The notes below the pieces were generated by a model. That model was given only the letters and a program-made list of their open reading frames with translations. It did no database searches and had not been told where the DNA came from. Shown in pieces: positions 1 through 7,077 of a DNA stretch of 10,203 bases. The stretch is from assembly GCA_026225435.1 (NCBI GenBank), contig JAMFST010001037.1:1-10203 (forward strand), in the 5' to 3' direction. Each line of letters opens with the position of its first letter. The stretch's first letter is position 1. The DNA comes from Labilithrix luteola (GTDB lineage Bacteria > Myxococcota_A > Polyangia > Polyangiales > Polyangiaceae). Both the position numbers and the translations under genes were made by a program.

Positions 1-1148
1 AGCGTGACCTCGCGCTCGAGCGTGCCGTCGAGGGCGTGGATCTCGAGGTGGGCGACGACGTCCTTCAGGTAGCCGATGGCGAGGCGACCACCGACCAGCT
101 GGGCGAAGGTCATCGACGCGTCCGCGCGCTCGGCGACGATCTCCTTCCACGCCGAGCGCGGCGTCTGTGCGGCCGGGGTGACGAAGAGGCGGCCGTTGGG
201 GGCGTCCTCGTTGGTCCAGATGTAGAAATGATCGCCGTGGGGGGTGACGTCGTACTGCGCGTCCTTGTGGCGCTCGTCGTCTTGCTCAGGGGCCGGGCCC
301 GGACCCGGGCCGGTGACCGGGAAGAAGGCGGCGTCGGCGCCGGCGTGCAGATCGCGGGCGAACGTCTCGTTCCGCGTCCAGCCGTGCTCGATGGTGACGA
401 GGAGCCAGCGGCCGTCGTCGGAGAGGTGCGAGCGGAGGAAGGTCTTCGGATCACCGGTGCGCTCGTGGACGACCGGATCCTTGGCCGGATCGGTGCCCAG
501 CTGGTGGAAGCGGATCTCCACGAAGCCGGGGCGGACGGCGATGTCGAGCGGCGCGCCGCTGGCATCCACGCTGGGCAGGTAGGCGTAGTAGAAGCCGTCG
601 CTCTCCGGGGTCCAGTCGGGGCCGGCGTACTTGCCGCCGGGGATGACGTCGATGGCGCTCACCTCGCCGCTGTCGACGTCGAGCACCTCGAGGGTCGCCT
701 CATCGGAGTTGTTCGGCTTCTTGCCGTAGACCACCTTCTTGCCGTCCCACGACGGGATGCACACCCCGAGCGCGACGCTGCCATCGGCGTTCCACTCGTT
801 GGGGTCGAGCAGCACGCGCTCGTTCCCGGCGGCGCCGATCTCCCCCTCGCTCACGCAGTAGAAGGCCTTCTCCTTCGCCGGATCGCGCCGCGAGTAGAAG
901 AAGCGCCCGCCGCGCCGCTCGGGCAGGCCGATGGCGGGGATGTACAGCAGCTCCTTCAGGCGCGCGGCGATGCCGGCCTTCTCCGGGAGCGCGTCGAGGT
1001 ACGCGCGGGTCGCTTCGTCCTGCGTGCGGGTCCAGTCCTGCGCCGCCGTCGAGCTCATGTCCTCGAGCCAGCGATAGGGATCGGCGAAGGTGACGCCGAA
1101 GCGGGTCTCGGTGACGTCGTCGCGGCGCGTCGGTAGGGGCTTGGTCAT
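1..1148 (-). CDS. Prolyl oligopeptidase (S9A), signal-less copy, 3' part outside the window
   Basis: Reading from the ATG at 1148 to the window edge gives 382 codons without a stop. The product starts MTKPLPTRRDDVTETRFG and carries the prolyl oligopeptidase hallmark DPYRWLED near residues 23-30, then FFYSRRD (83-89) and LLDPNEW (113-119), all matching the complete paralogue next door block by block. This is the N-terminal helix plus most of the seven-bladed propeller that gates substrate size; the Ser/Asp/His hydrolase domain would lie beyond position 1. There is no signal peptide, so the enzyme should be cytoplasmic, cutting short peptides after proline. Its ATG overlaps the stop of the upstream copy as ATGA, which predicts translational coupling. 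A Gly/Pro/Asp/Glu-rich insertion (residues about 279-297, beginning TGPGPGPAPEQ) is absent from the paralogue. The family call is secure; activity cannot be judged without the catalytic domain. Confidence 0.93.
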   Translation of the reverse strand, partial: MTKPLPTRRDDVTETRFGVTFADPYRWLEDMSSTAAQDWTRTQDEATRAYLDALPEKAGIAARLKELLYIPAIGLPERRGGRFFYSRRDPAKEKAFYCVSEGEIGAAGNERVLLDPNEWNADGSVALGVCIPSWDGKKVVYGKKPNNSDEATLEVLDVDSGEVSAIDVIPGGKYAGPDWTPESDGFYYAYLPSVDASGAPLDIAVRPGFVEIRFHQLGTDPAKDPVVHERTGDPKTFLRSHLSDDGRWLLVTIEHGWTRNETFARDLHAGADAAFFPVTGPGPGPAPEQDDERHKDAQYDVTPHGDHFYIWTNEDAPNGRLFVTPAAQTPRSAWKEIVAERADASMTFAQLVGGRLAIGYLKDVVAHLEIHALDGTLEREVT

Positions 1149-3364
1149 GGAGCAGTCGGCATGTTGGCGAGGGCGAAAGCGTACTCGTCGGCGCGCTCGG
1201 CGACGCGGCTCTTGGTGGTGTCGGCGCCGCCGTGGCCGGAGTTCTTCTCGATGCGGAGGAGCACCGGACCGCCGGTGCTCGCCGCCTGCATCGCGGCGGC
1301 GAACTTGCGCGCGTGCATGGGGTCGACTCGGTCGTCGCTGTCGGCGGAGAGAAGCAAGAGCGCCGGGTAGCGGGTACCTGCCGTGACGTGGTGATAGGGC
1401 GAGTAGGCGTACAGCGTGGCGAAGTCCTCCGCCTTGGTGGCGGTGCCGTACTCGTCGATCCAGAACTTGCCGGCGCCGAAGCGGTCGTAGCGGAGCATGT
1501 CGAGCAGCGGCACGCCGCACAGGCCGACGGCGAAGAGGTCGGGGCGCTGGGTGACGAGCGCGCCGACGAGCAGGCCTCCGTTGGAGCCGCCGCGCGCGAC
1601 GAGGTGCGCCTTGTCCGTCCAGCCCTCGCGGATCAACCACTCACCGGCGCCGATGGCGTCGTCGAAGACGTTCTGCTTCTCGTGGCGCCGGCCGTGCTCG
1701 TGCCAGCTCTCGCCATACTCGGAGCCGCCGCGCAGGCTGGACATCGCGAACACGCCCCCCTTGTCGAGCCAGGGGATGAGGGTGGACGAGAACTCCGGCG
1801 TCTCGGCGACGTCGAAGCCGCCGTAGCCGTAGAGGATCGTCGGTAGCGGGCGCCCCTTGGACTTCTGTACATCTTTGCGGTGGACGACGAAGACGGGGAT
1901 GCGGGTGCCGTCCTTCGACGGCGCGAAGCCCTCCTCGGCGACGTAGTCGTCGGGGTTCATCGGGAGCTGCGGGCGGAAGAACGACGCCGACTTCTTCGTG
2001 CGGACGTCGTACGCGAAGATCTCCTTGGGATGGGTGTACGACCCGTACGAGTAGTAGCCGACCTGATCGGTCTGCTGCCCGACCAGCGCGTACGCCATCC
2101 CCAGGCCGGGCAGCGCGATCTCGTCCTCGAGCGCGCCGGTGAGGTCGTGAACCTCCAGGCGGGTGGCGACGTCCTTGATGTACGCCACGCTCAGCTTGCC
2201 CCCGACGATGTCCACGTCGCTGACGATCTCGTCCGGCCGCTCGGGGATGACCGTCTTCCAGCTCGCTGGATCCGGGCCGCCGGGATCCGCGACCATGACC
2301 TTCCCGTGCGGCGCGCCCAGGTTGGTCTGGATGTAGAAGCGGTCGCGGAAGGCGTGGACGATCGACGTGGCCTCCTGGTCGACCACCAGCGCGGTGAGCG
2401 CCGCGCTGCGACGCAGGTCGCGGAAGTAGACGTCCACGTGATTCGCGCCGCGGGCGACCTCGACGAAGAGCCAGTGCCCGTCCTCGGAGATGAAGCCGAC
2501 CTGGATCAGCTTCGCGTCGCCGGTCTTGCCGCGCAGCACCTGGTCCTTCTCGGCCGGCGTTCCGAGGACGTGCAGGCGGACCTCGGAGTAGGCCGCGCGC
2601 TCCTCGGCGGGGATCGGCTTGCCGTCCGCCTCCGCCGGCACGTAGGTGTAGACGAACGCGTCGCCCCTGCCGTTCCACGAGGGCCAGCCGAACTTCACGT
2701 GCCGGACGACGTCCGCGCGGGCCTTGCCGGTGGCCACGTCGAGCACGTGAATCTCCCCCTCGTCGGCGTTGTTCTTGTTGACCTCGTAGGCGACCAGCTT
2801 GCCGTCCCGCGACACCGACCACGCGTGCAGCGAGAGACTGCCGTCGGTGCTCCAGGTGTTGGGATCGAGCAGCACCTTCTCTGGTCCCGGCTTGCCGCCA
2901 GCGCCGAGCTCCGCCCAGTAGATGATCTCCTTCTCGGCGTGCCCGTCACGGCGCGAGAAGAAAAGCCGCGAGCCGCGGTGGCGGGGGATGCCGTGCTCGG
3001 GGACGTAGAGGAGCTCGGCGAGGCGGGCGGCGAAGGCGTCGCGACCGGGCAGGGCCGCGAGCTTGGCGCTTGCGTAGTCCCCCTCGGCGTGGAGCCAGCG
3101 CTGCACCTCGGGGGAGCTGCCGTCCTCGAGCCAGCGGTACGGATCGTCGACCCGGGTGCCGAAGATCGTCTCGCTCACCGCGTCACGACGCGCGGCCGGG
3201 TAGTCGAAGCGCGCGCTGGCCGACGGTGCGGGCGGCGGCGCTGCTGGCGAGCTCGTCACGGCCGGGGGCGACTGCGGCGCCGGCGGGTCACTGGCGCCGC
3301 ACGCGGTGACGCCGAGCAGGCCGGCGAGAAGCAGGGAACGCGGGCTGCGCCGGAGGAGAGGCAT
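1145..3364 (-). CDS. Prolyl oligopeptidase (S9A) lipoprotein
   Basis: A 739-residue serine peptidase that hydrolyses short peptides on the carboxyl side of proline. Residues 1-22 form a lipoprotein signal peptide: basic start, hydrophobic LLLAGLLG, lipobox VTAC with Cys22. A Pro/Ala/Ser linker follows (23-53), so the enzyme is probably anchored in the cell envelope. The propeller (about 75-460) opens with DPYRWLED; the hydrolase domain (about 465-735) has the nucleophile Ser594 in GGSNGG, Asp677 in SDDRVDP and His711 in NSGHGG, so the triad is complete. Arg679 matches the substrate-binding Arg of the family. Length equals that of usual prolyl oligopeptidases plus signal and linker. It is the first gene of a two-gene unit, its TGA overlapping the ATG of the second copy. 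No strong ribosome binding site precedes ATG 3364; the start is chosen because it gives the signal peptide. Confidence 0.96.
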   Translation of the reverse strand: MPLLRRSPRSLLLAGLLGVTACGASDPPAPQSPPAVTSSPAAPPPAPSASARFDYPAARRDAVSETIFGTRVDDPYRWLEDGSSPEVQRWLHAEGDYASAKLAALPGRDAFAARLAELLYVPEHGIPRHRGSRLFFSRRDGHAEKEIIYWAELGAGGKPGPEKVLLDPNTWSTDGSLSLHAWSVSRDGKLVAYEVNKNNADEGEIHVLDVATGKARADVVRHVKFGWPSWNGRGDAFVYTYVPAEADGKPIPAEERAAYSEVRLHVLGTPAEKDQVLRGKTGDAKLIQVGFISEDGHWLFVEVARGANHVDVYFRDLRRSAALTALVVDQEATSIVHAFRDRFYIQTNLGAPHGKVMVADPGGPDPASWKTVIPERPDEIVSDVDIVGGKLSVAYIKDVATRLEVHDLTGALEDEIALPGLGMAYALVGQQTDQVGYYSYGSYTHPKEIFAYDVRTKKSASFFRPQLPMNPDDYVAEEGFAPSKDGTRIPVFVVHRKDVQKSKGRPLPTILYGYGGFDVAETPEFSSTLIPWLDKGGVFAMSSLRGGSEYGESWHEHGRRHEKQNVFDDAIGAGEWLIREGWTDKAHLVARGGSNGGLLVGALVTQRPDLFAVGLCGVPLLDMLRYDRFGAGKFWIDEYGTATKAEDFATLYAYSPYHHVTAGTRYPALLLLSADSDDRVDPMHARKFAAAMQAASTGGPVLLRIEKNSGHGGADTTKSRVAERADEYAFALANMPTAP

Positions 3365-3404
3365 CGCCGCGGGAGCCTATCCGAAAACGTGGTAGTCACG
3401 CCGC
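3365..3404. promoter_or_regulatory. 40-base divergent start region
   Basis: Only 40 bases separate the start of the lipoprotein peptidase (minus) from the start of astB (plus). Both promoters and both translation signals must therefore overlap here or lie inside the opposite coding sequence. I see no convincing -35/-10 pair and no strong Shine-Dalgarno sequence for either gene; a GGTAG about nine bases before the astB ATG is the best candidate. The layout allows joint control of the two transcription units, but no operator is recognisable. Confidence 0.4.
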
Positions 3405-4736
3405 ATGCGCGAAGTGCAGTTCGACGGACTGGTCGGCGGCACCCACAATTACGGCGGACTGTCGGCGGGAAATGTCGCGTCGACGGCCCACGGCGGCAAG
3501 GAGTCGAACCCTCGCGGCGCCGCTCTCCAGGGTCTGGACAAAATGAAATTTGTCCGCGACCTGGGCGTGCTCCAGGCGGTCTTCCCGCCGCACCAGCGGC
3601 CGCACCTGCCGACGCTCCGTGCCCTCGGGCTGCGCGGCTCGGACGAGGAGATGATCTCCGCGGCGGCGAGCGGCGATGCCCAGCTGCTGCGCCTCGCCTC
3701 GAGCGCCTCGGCCATGTGGACGGCCAATGCCGCCACGGTGACGCCCTCGTGCGACGCGGCCGACGGCAAGACGCACTTCACCCCGGCGAACCTCTCGGAG
3801 ATGTTCCACCGCTCGATCGAGGCGCCGGTGACGACGCGCCTGTTGCGGACCATCTTCGCCGGCGACGGCTTCGTGGTGCACGACCCGCTGCCGCCCAACC
3901 AGTTCGCCGACGAAGGGGCGGCCAATCACACGCGCCTGTCGACCGCCAAGGGGACGGTGCATCTCTTCGCCTGGGGACGCGCGGCGTTCGGGAAGCGGGC
4001 GAAGCCGAAGCACTACCCGGCGCGGCAGACGCTGGAGGCCAGCGAGGCGATAGCGAGGCGTCACCAGGTCTCGGCGGAGATGGCGCGGTTCCCCCAGCAG
4101 CACCCGGGCGGGATCGACGCGGGCGGCTTCCACACCGACGTTCTCGCCGTCGGTAACGAGCGCTTCCTCATGCTCCATGAGCTGGCCTTCCTGGGGAAGA
4201 ACGGCCTCGTCGACGATCTAAAAAAGGCGCTCGGGGAGGAGCTCGCGGTGATGGCGGTGAGCGACGCCGAGCTGCCGGTGAAGAGCGCGATCGCCGCCTA
4301 CCCGTTCAACTCGCAGGTGCTGACGGTTGGCGATGGCGAGATGTGCATCGTCGCGCCCGAGGACGCCAAGGAGGACCCGCACGCACACGCCTTCCTCGAG
4401 AAGGTGGCGGCCAGCGGCGGGCCGGTGAAAAAAGTACATTACCTCGACGTGCGCCAGTCGATGCACAACGGCGGCGGGCCGGCCTGCCTGCGCCTGCGGG
4501 TGCCGCTGAGCGACGCCGAGCGGTCGCAGGTCGCGTCCTCGGCGCGCGTCTTCTTCGACGAGGCGCTCGAGCGCGATCTGCGCGCCTGGGTGGAGAAGCA
4601 TTACCGCGACAAGCTGGTGAGCGACGACCTGCGCGATCCCAAGCTGGCGCGCGAGACGATGACCGCGCTCGACGAGCTGACGAAGCTCTTGCGGTTGGGC
4701 AACCTCTACGACTTTCAAGGCGTGGCTTCCGGTTGA
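3405..4736 (+). CDS. astB: N-succinylarginine dihydrolase
   Basis: The enzyme converts N2-succinylarginine to N2-succinylornithine, releasing two ammonia and CO2: step two of the arginine succinyltransferase (AST) pathway, in the cytoplasm. The 443-residue product follows the E. coli enzyme from end to end as I remember it: VQFDGLVGGTHNYGGLS at the N terminus, SNPRGAALQGLDKMK (35-48), a SIEAPVT block (137-143), DEGAANH, YPARQTLEASEA (204-215) and NGGGPACLRLRV. The catalytic residues of this amidinotransferase-fold family are in place: Glu170 in DEGAANH, His243 in GFHTDV and Cys361 in GPACLRL. Length is normal and the start agrees with the family's N terminus. No other AST gene (astA, astC, astD, astE) is in the window, so it is either scattered or works with genes elsewhere. 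A GH5 glycosidase gene follows after 20 bases on the same strand. Confidence 0.96.
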   Translation: MREVQFDGLVGGTHNYGGLSAGNVASTAHGGKESNPRGAALQGLDKMKFVRDLGVLQAVFPPHQRPHLPTLRALGLRGSDEEMISAAASGDAQLLRLASSASAMWTANAATVTPSCDAADGKTHFTPANLSEMFHRSIEAPVTTRLLRTIFAGDGFVVHDPLPPNQFADEGAANHTRLSTAKGTVHLFAWGRAAFGKRAKPKHYPARQTLEASEAIARRHQVSAEMARFPQQHPGGIDAGGFHTDVLAVGNERFLMLHELAFLGKNGLVDDLKKALGEELAVMAVSDAELPVKSAIAAYPFNSQVLTVGDGEMCIVAPEDAKEDPHAHAFLEKVAASGGPVKKVHYLDVRQSMHNGGGPACLRLRVPLSDAERSQVASSARVFFDEALERDLRAWVEKHYRDKLVSDDLRDPKLARETMTALDELTKLLRLGNLYDFQGVASG

Positions 4737-4756
4737 GGTACCGTGGTGGGCGGCCC

Positions 4757-5962
4757 ATGATCGACCGCTCCGTCGTCTCGTCCGTCGCTGCCGTCGCCTT
4801 GGTCCTGGCGGTCGGGTGCAGCTCCGCAGACACCCCATCGCCGGCGATGGGCGCCGAGACCAATCCCGGGACCAGCTCCACGCTCGGCGACGCGGGCGGT
4901 GCCACCCCCAGCACGAGGGACGCTTCGGTATCCACCGGCGACGGTGACGCCGACGGCGGAACGAGTCGCGTTTCTGTGCCGGACGGTGGACGCGCCGACT
5001 CCGGCCTCCCCTCGATCGGCAGCTTCCTCGGCGGCACCAACCTGTCGGCGCTGGAGTTCAACAGCGGCACCCTGCCGGGCAAACCGAACATCGACTACGG
5101 CGTCCCCACGCACGCGGAGGTCGACTACTTCGTCGGCAAGAAGATGCTGTTCATCCGCCTCCCGTTCCTCTGGGAGCGCATGCAGCCGACGCTCGGTGGC
5201 GACTTCGACGCGACCTACCTCGGCTTCGTCACCGATCTGACCGGCTACGCGACCAGCAAGGGGGCGACGGTGCTCCTCGATCCGCACAACTACGCCCGCT
5301 ACAAGGGGCTGGTCATCGGCGGCACCGACGCGGGCGCGGCCACGGCAGCACAGTTCGGCGCCTTCTGGGGGAAGCTGGCGGCGCTCTTCGCGAGCAATCC
5401 GAAGGTGGTCTTCGGGCTGATGAACGAGCCGAACGGGATGGCCACCGAGCTGTGGCTGTCGGACGCGAACACGGCCATCGCCTCGATCCGCGCCACCGGC
5501 GCCACGAACGCGATCACCGTCCCCGGCAACGGCTACACCGGCGCGCACAGCTGGACGAGCAGCGGGTACGGCACCGCCGACTCCACGGTGATGCTCGGGG
5601 TGAAGGACCCGCTCGACAACTACATCTACGAGGTCCACCAGTACCTCGACGCCGACTCGTCGGGCACCAGCGCCACCTGTGATGCTGCGCCCGAGGGCTC
5701 GCAGTCGCTCATGGCGTTCACCCAGTGGGCCAGGACCAACGGCAAGCGCGCGATGATCGGGGAGCTCGGCGCGGCCGACAACGCCACCTGCCTCGGCAAC
5801 CTCGAGGACTTCCTCTCCTACGTGGACCAGAACCGCGATGTCTTCGCCGGCTGGACCTACTGGTCGGCCGGGCCGTGGTGGGGGACGTACATGTACAGCA
5901 TCGAGCCGAGCAGCACGGGCACCGATGCGCCGCAGCTGGCCACGCTGGTGAAGCACCTGTGA
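4757..5962 (+). CDS. GH5 family endoglucanase (cellulase-like) lipoprotein
   Basis: A 401-residue glycoside hydrolase family 5 protein, most like the subfamily of fungal endoglucanase II (GH5_5): TNLSALEFNSG, then RLPFLWERMQP (134-144), LLDPHNYARYKG (173-184), GLMNEPNG, VPGNGYTGAHSW (255-266), EVHQYLDADSSGT (292-304) and IGELGAA. The acid/base Glu224 (NEP motif) and the nucleophile Glu336 are present, so a retaining beta-1,4-glucanase activity is expected. The start at 4757 is chosen over a longer in-frame reading that would run through astB, because it gives a signal peptide ending LVLAVGC. Cys21 is probably lipidated, although Ala at -3 is not the best lipobox residue. Residues 22-85 form an Asp/Gly/Ser/Thr-rich linker of the kind common in myxobacterial surface proteins. 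No carbohydrate-binding module is seen. Only 20 bases after astB, so co-transcription is possible. Confidence 0.9.
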   Translation: MIDRSVVSSVAAVALVLAVGCSSADTPSPAMGAETNPGTSSTLGDAGGATPSTRDASVSTGDGDADGGTSRVSVPDGGRADSGLPSIGSFLGGTNLSALEFNSGTLPGKPNIDYGVPTHAEVDYFVGKKMLFIRLPFLWERMQPTLGGDFDATYLGFVTDLTGYATSKGATVLLDPHNYARYKGLVIGGTDAGAATAAQFGAFWGKLAALFASNPKVVFGLMNEPNGMATELWLSDANTAIASIRATGATNAITVPGNGYTGAHSWTSSGYGTADSTVMLGVKDPLDNYIYEVHQYLDADSSGTSATCDAAPEGSQSLMAFTQWARTNGKRAMIGELGAADNATCLGNLEDFLSYVDQNRDVFAGWTYWSAGPWWGTYMYSIEPSSTGTDAPQLATLVKHL

Positions 5963-6011
5963 CCATGAAGAGCCGCTTCGTCTCCTCGGTGTGAACGCCG
6001 GCGCGATCCAG

Positions 6012-6389
6012 TATCACCAACGCTGAACCCAATTGGAGTCATCGTCGATGATTGCCACCTCGTGAAACCCTTCCGAGAGCGACGGCGGCTCAAAGAATCT
6101 CGATGACCCGTGAGCGGCGAGTCACGGTTGCAAATGTCGAATCGACGTAGATCGTATCGCTCGGCTCCGACGTACATTTGCTGGTCCATGTGGATTTTCC
6201 CGCGCCTTGGACGCCGACGACCATCACGATCCGTCGCGGGCGTTCCTTGAGCGCCGCGGACAAGTCAGCATACAAACGCTCCCAAGCCGCGGTGTTGCGT
6301 TCGGCCGTGAAGACCCGGCCGGCATCGGTTTGCAAGTAGTGGTCCGGATTGAGGTGCATAGGATTTTGTCGCTCCGGCGATCGAAACAT
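6012..6389 (-). pseudogene. P-loop kinase-like ATP-binding protein, broken by an internal deletion
   Basis: The open part (6389-6090, 99 residues) reads LNPDHYLQTDAGRVFTAERN, then AAWERLYADL and a Walker A motif GVQGAGKST at residues 59-67 after a beta strand (RRIVMVV). It resembles small AAA/zeta-toxin-like or polynucleotide-kinase-like ATP-binding proteins that I expect to be about 150-170 residues long. The frame stops at 6090 just after RSRVIEI. From about 6094 another frame continues as FEPPSLSEGFHEVAIIDDDS and ends at a TGA (6012-6014), which looks like the natural C terminus of the same family. The pieces are best explained by loss of roughly 40 codons plus a frame change, removing the region after the second strand. 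ATG 6389 and ATG 6359 are both possible starts; the second fits the family N terminus better. The function of intact members is not known to me. Confidence 0.7.
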
Positions 6390-6404
6390 AGTCGGCGGAA
6401 TCTC

Positions 6405-6785
6405 TTTCGCGCTGGCGCACCGCTCGCGCCGTTCGACATCAAAGGCTGGAAGATGGGGATCGGGATCTGCTTGGACGTTTCACGCCCGGAGCACGCCGCG
6501 AACGCCGCCAGGGACGGGGCCGATGTCTACGTCGGTTCGGCGCTGTACGACCAGGGCGAGGAGCGCCGGAGCGATCTGCAGTTCGGGGCGCGCGCCATGG
6601 ACAACCGGATGTTCTCAGCGTTAGCGAACCACGCCGGGACCACCGGAGGCCACGCCTCATGTGGGCTCAGTGGCGTGTGGGGGCCTAGCGGCGAAGTTGT
6701 GGAGCGCACCGCCGATTCCGACGACACGCTCCTGGTGATCGAGCTCGACCCCGCGCAGCTTCAGCGCTATCGCGCCGGCGCCTGA
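6405..6785 (+). pseudogene. Carbon-nitrogen hydrolase (nitrilase superfamily), C-terminal half only
   Basis: From about 6405 to the TGA at 6783 a plus-strand frame encodes the second half of a nitrilase-superfamily amidohydrolase: FDIKGWKMGIGICLD with the nucleophile Cys (codon 6468-6470), RPEHAANAARDGADVYVGSA, a run of EERRSDLQFGARAMDNRMF, ANHAGTTGG, SGVWGPSGEVV and a closing LVIELDP strand. Family members are about 240-300 residues; here only about 126 remain. The N-terminal half with the catalytic Glu and Lys is missing, because upstream of 6405 the same frame crosses the kinase-like gene antisense and loses all resemblance. No start codon with a ribosome binding site lies at a sensible place; ATG 6453 would give a product without most of the fold. 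I read it as a remnant, not a working enzyme. Confidence 0.75.
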
Positions 6786-7077
6786 TTCCTCACGGGGTCG
6801 GGGGGCCTGCTTCGATCCGCGCGGCGAGCTGCTCGCGTTGCGCGGCGTCGAGCACGGAGGTGATGACGGCGATGCAGAGCTCGCGGCTCGTCTTCGCAGA
6901 AGACCGCGGCGACGTCGTGGCTGGTGGGAATCGTCCACGGGCAGTGGATGATCTGAGCGAGCGTCCGTCAGCCCAGAGCGGGGACGGCGCGACTCCCGTC
7001 CTTGGCTTAGAACGGCCTTCGGTGATCATGGTGCCAATGAACGCGCAACATTCCCGTCGCGCCGCCGCCTCTCTTTC
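6786..7077. other. 292-base stretch without an intact gene
   Basis: Between the nitrilase remnant and the cysteine-rich gene I find no intact coding region that convinces me. The longer open frames here, such as plus 6860-7297, have arbitrary composition and overlap the start of the cysteine-rich gene. Apart from the possible minus-strand fragment at 6790-6967 I see no RNA gene, repeat or clear promoter. The promoter of the cysteine-rich gene should lie in its last 100 bases, which include a pyrimidine-rich run immediately before the ATG. Confidence 0.5.
6790..6967 (-). pseudogene. Possible frameshifted gene fragment
   Basis: Two overlapping minus-strand frames look protein-like and join sensibly if one frame change is allowed near 6880-6900. 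The first, from 6967, reads LAQIIHCPWTIPTSHDVAAV and then FCED; the second continues RELCIAVITSVLDAAQREQL, AARIEA, and stops at 6790-6792. The second part is an amphipathic helix of the type that ends many small bacterial proteins. A stop lies directly upstream of 6967 in the first frame, so any gene was longer and is now broken. I do not recognise a family. The reading is a hypothesis built on composition, not on a known motif. Confidence 0.25.

Noticed and set aside
36..1136. Long plus-strand open frame opposite the second prolyl oligopeptidase
   Set aside because: The minus strand encodes clear S9A propeller motifs over the same bases; the plus reading is a Val/Ala/Arg-rich shadow typical of high-GC DNA.
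1880..4156. Very long plus-strand open frame (758 codons) crossing the peptidase start and into astB
   Set aside because: It covers two recognised genes in other frames, has no motif, and its composition is that of an antisense shadow.
4220..4226. In-frame A AAA AAG slippery heptamer in astB, as used in E. coli dnaX
   Set aside because: A -1 shift would reach a stop after about eight codons, giving a truncated protein before the catalytic Cys, and I see no convincing stimulatory hairpin. Probably a chance Lys-Lys codon pair.
4343..4756. Longer in-frame N-terminal extension of the GH5 gene
   Set aside because: It would overlap the conserved C-terminal third of astB including its catalytic Cys and would hide the signal peptide that starts at 4757.
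4715..5956. Minus-strand open frame of 413 codons opposite the GH5 gene
   Set aside because: The plus strand carries the GH5 catalytic motifs; the minus product is Arg/Gly/Val-rich with no recognisable domain.
6207..6404. Upstream part of the plus-strand frame that contains the nitrilase fragment, as a real N terminus
   Set aside because: It lies antisense to the kinase-like gene with its Walker A motif and has no nitrilase character; the Glu and Lys of the active site are absent.
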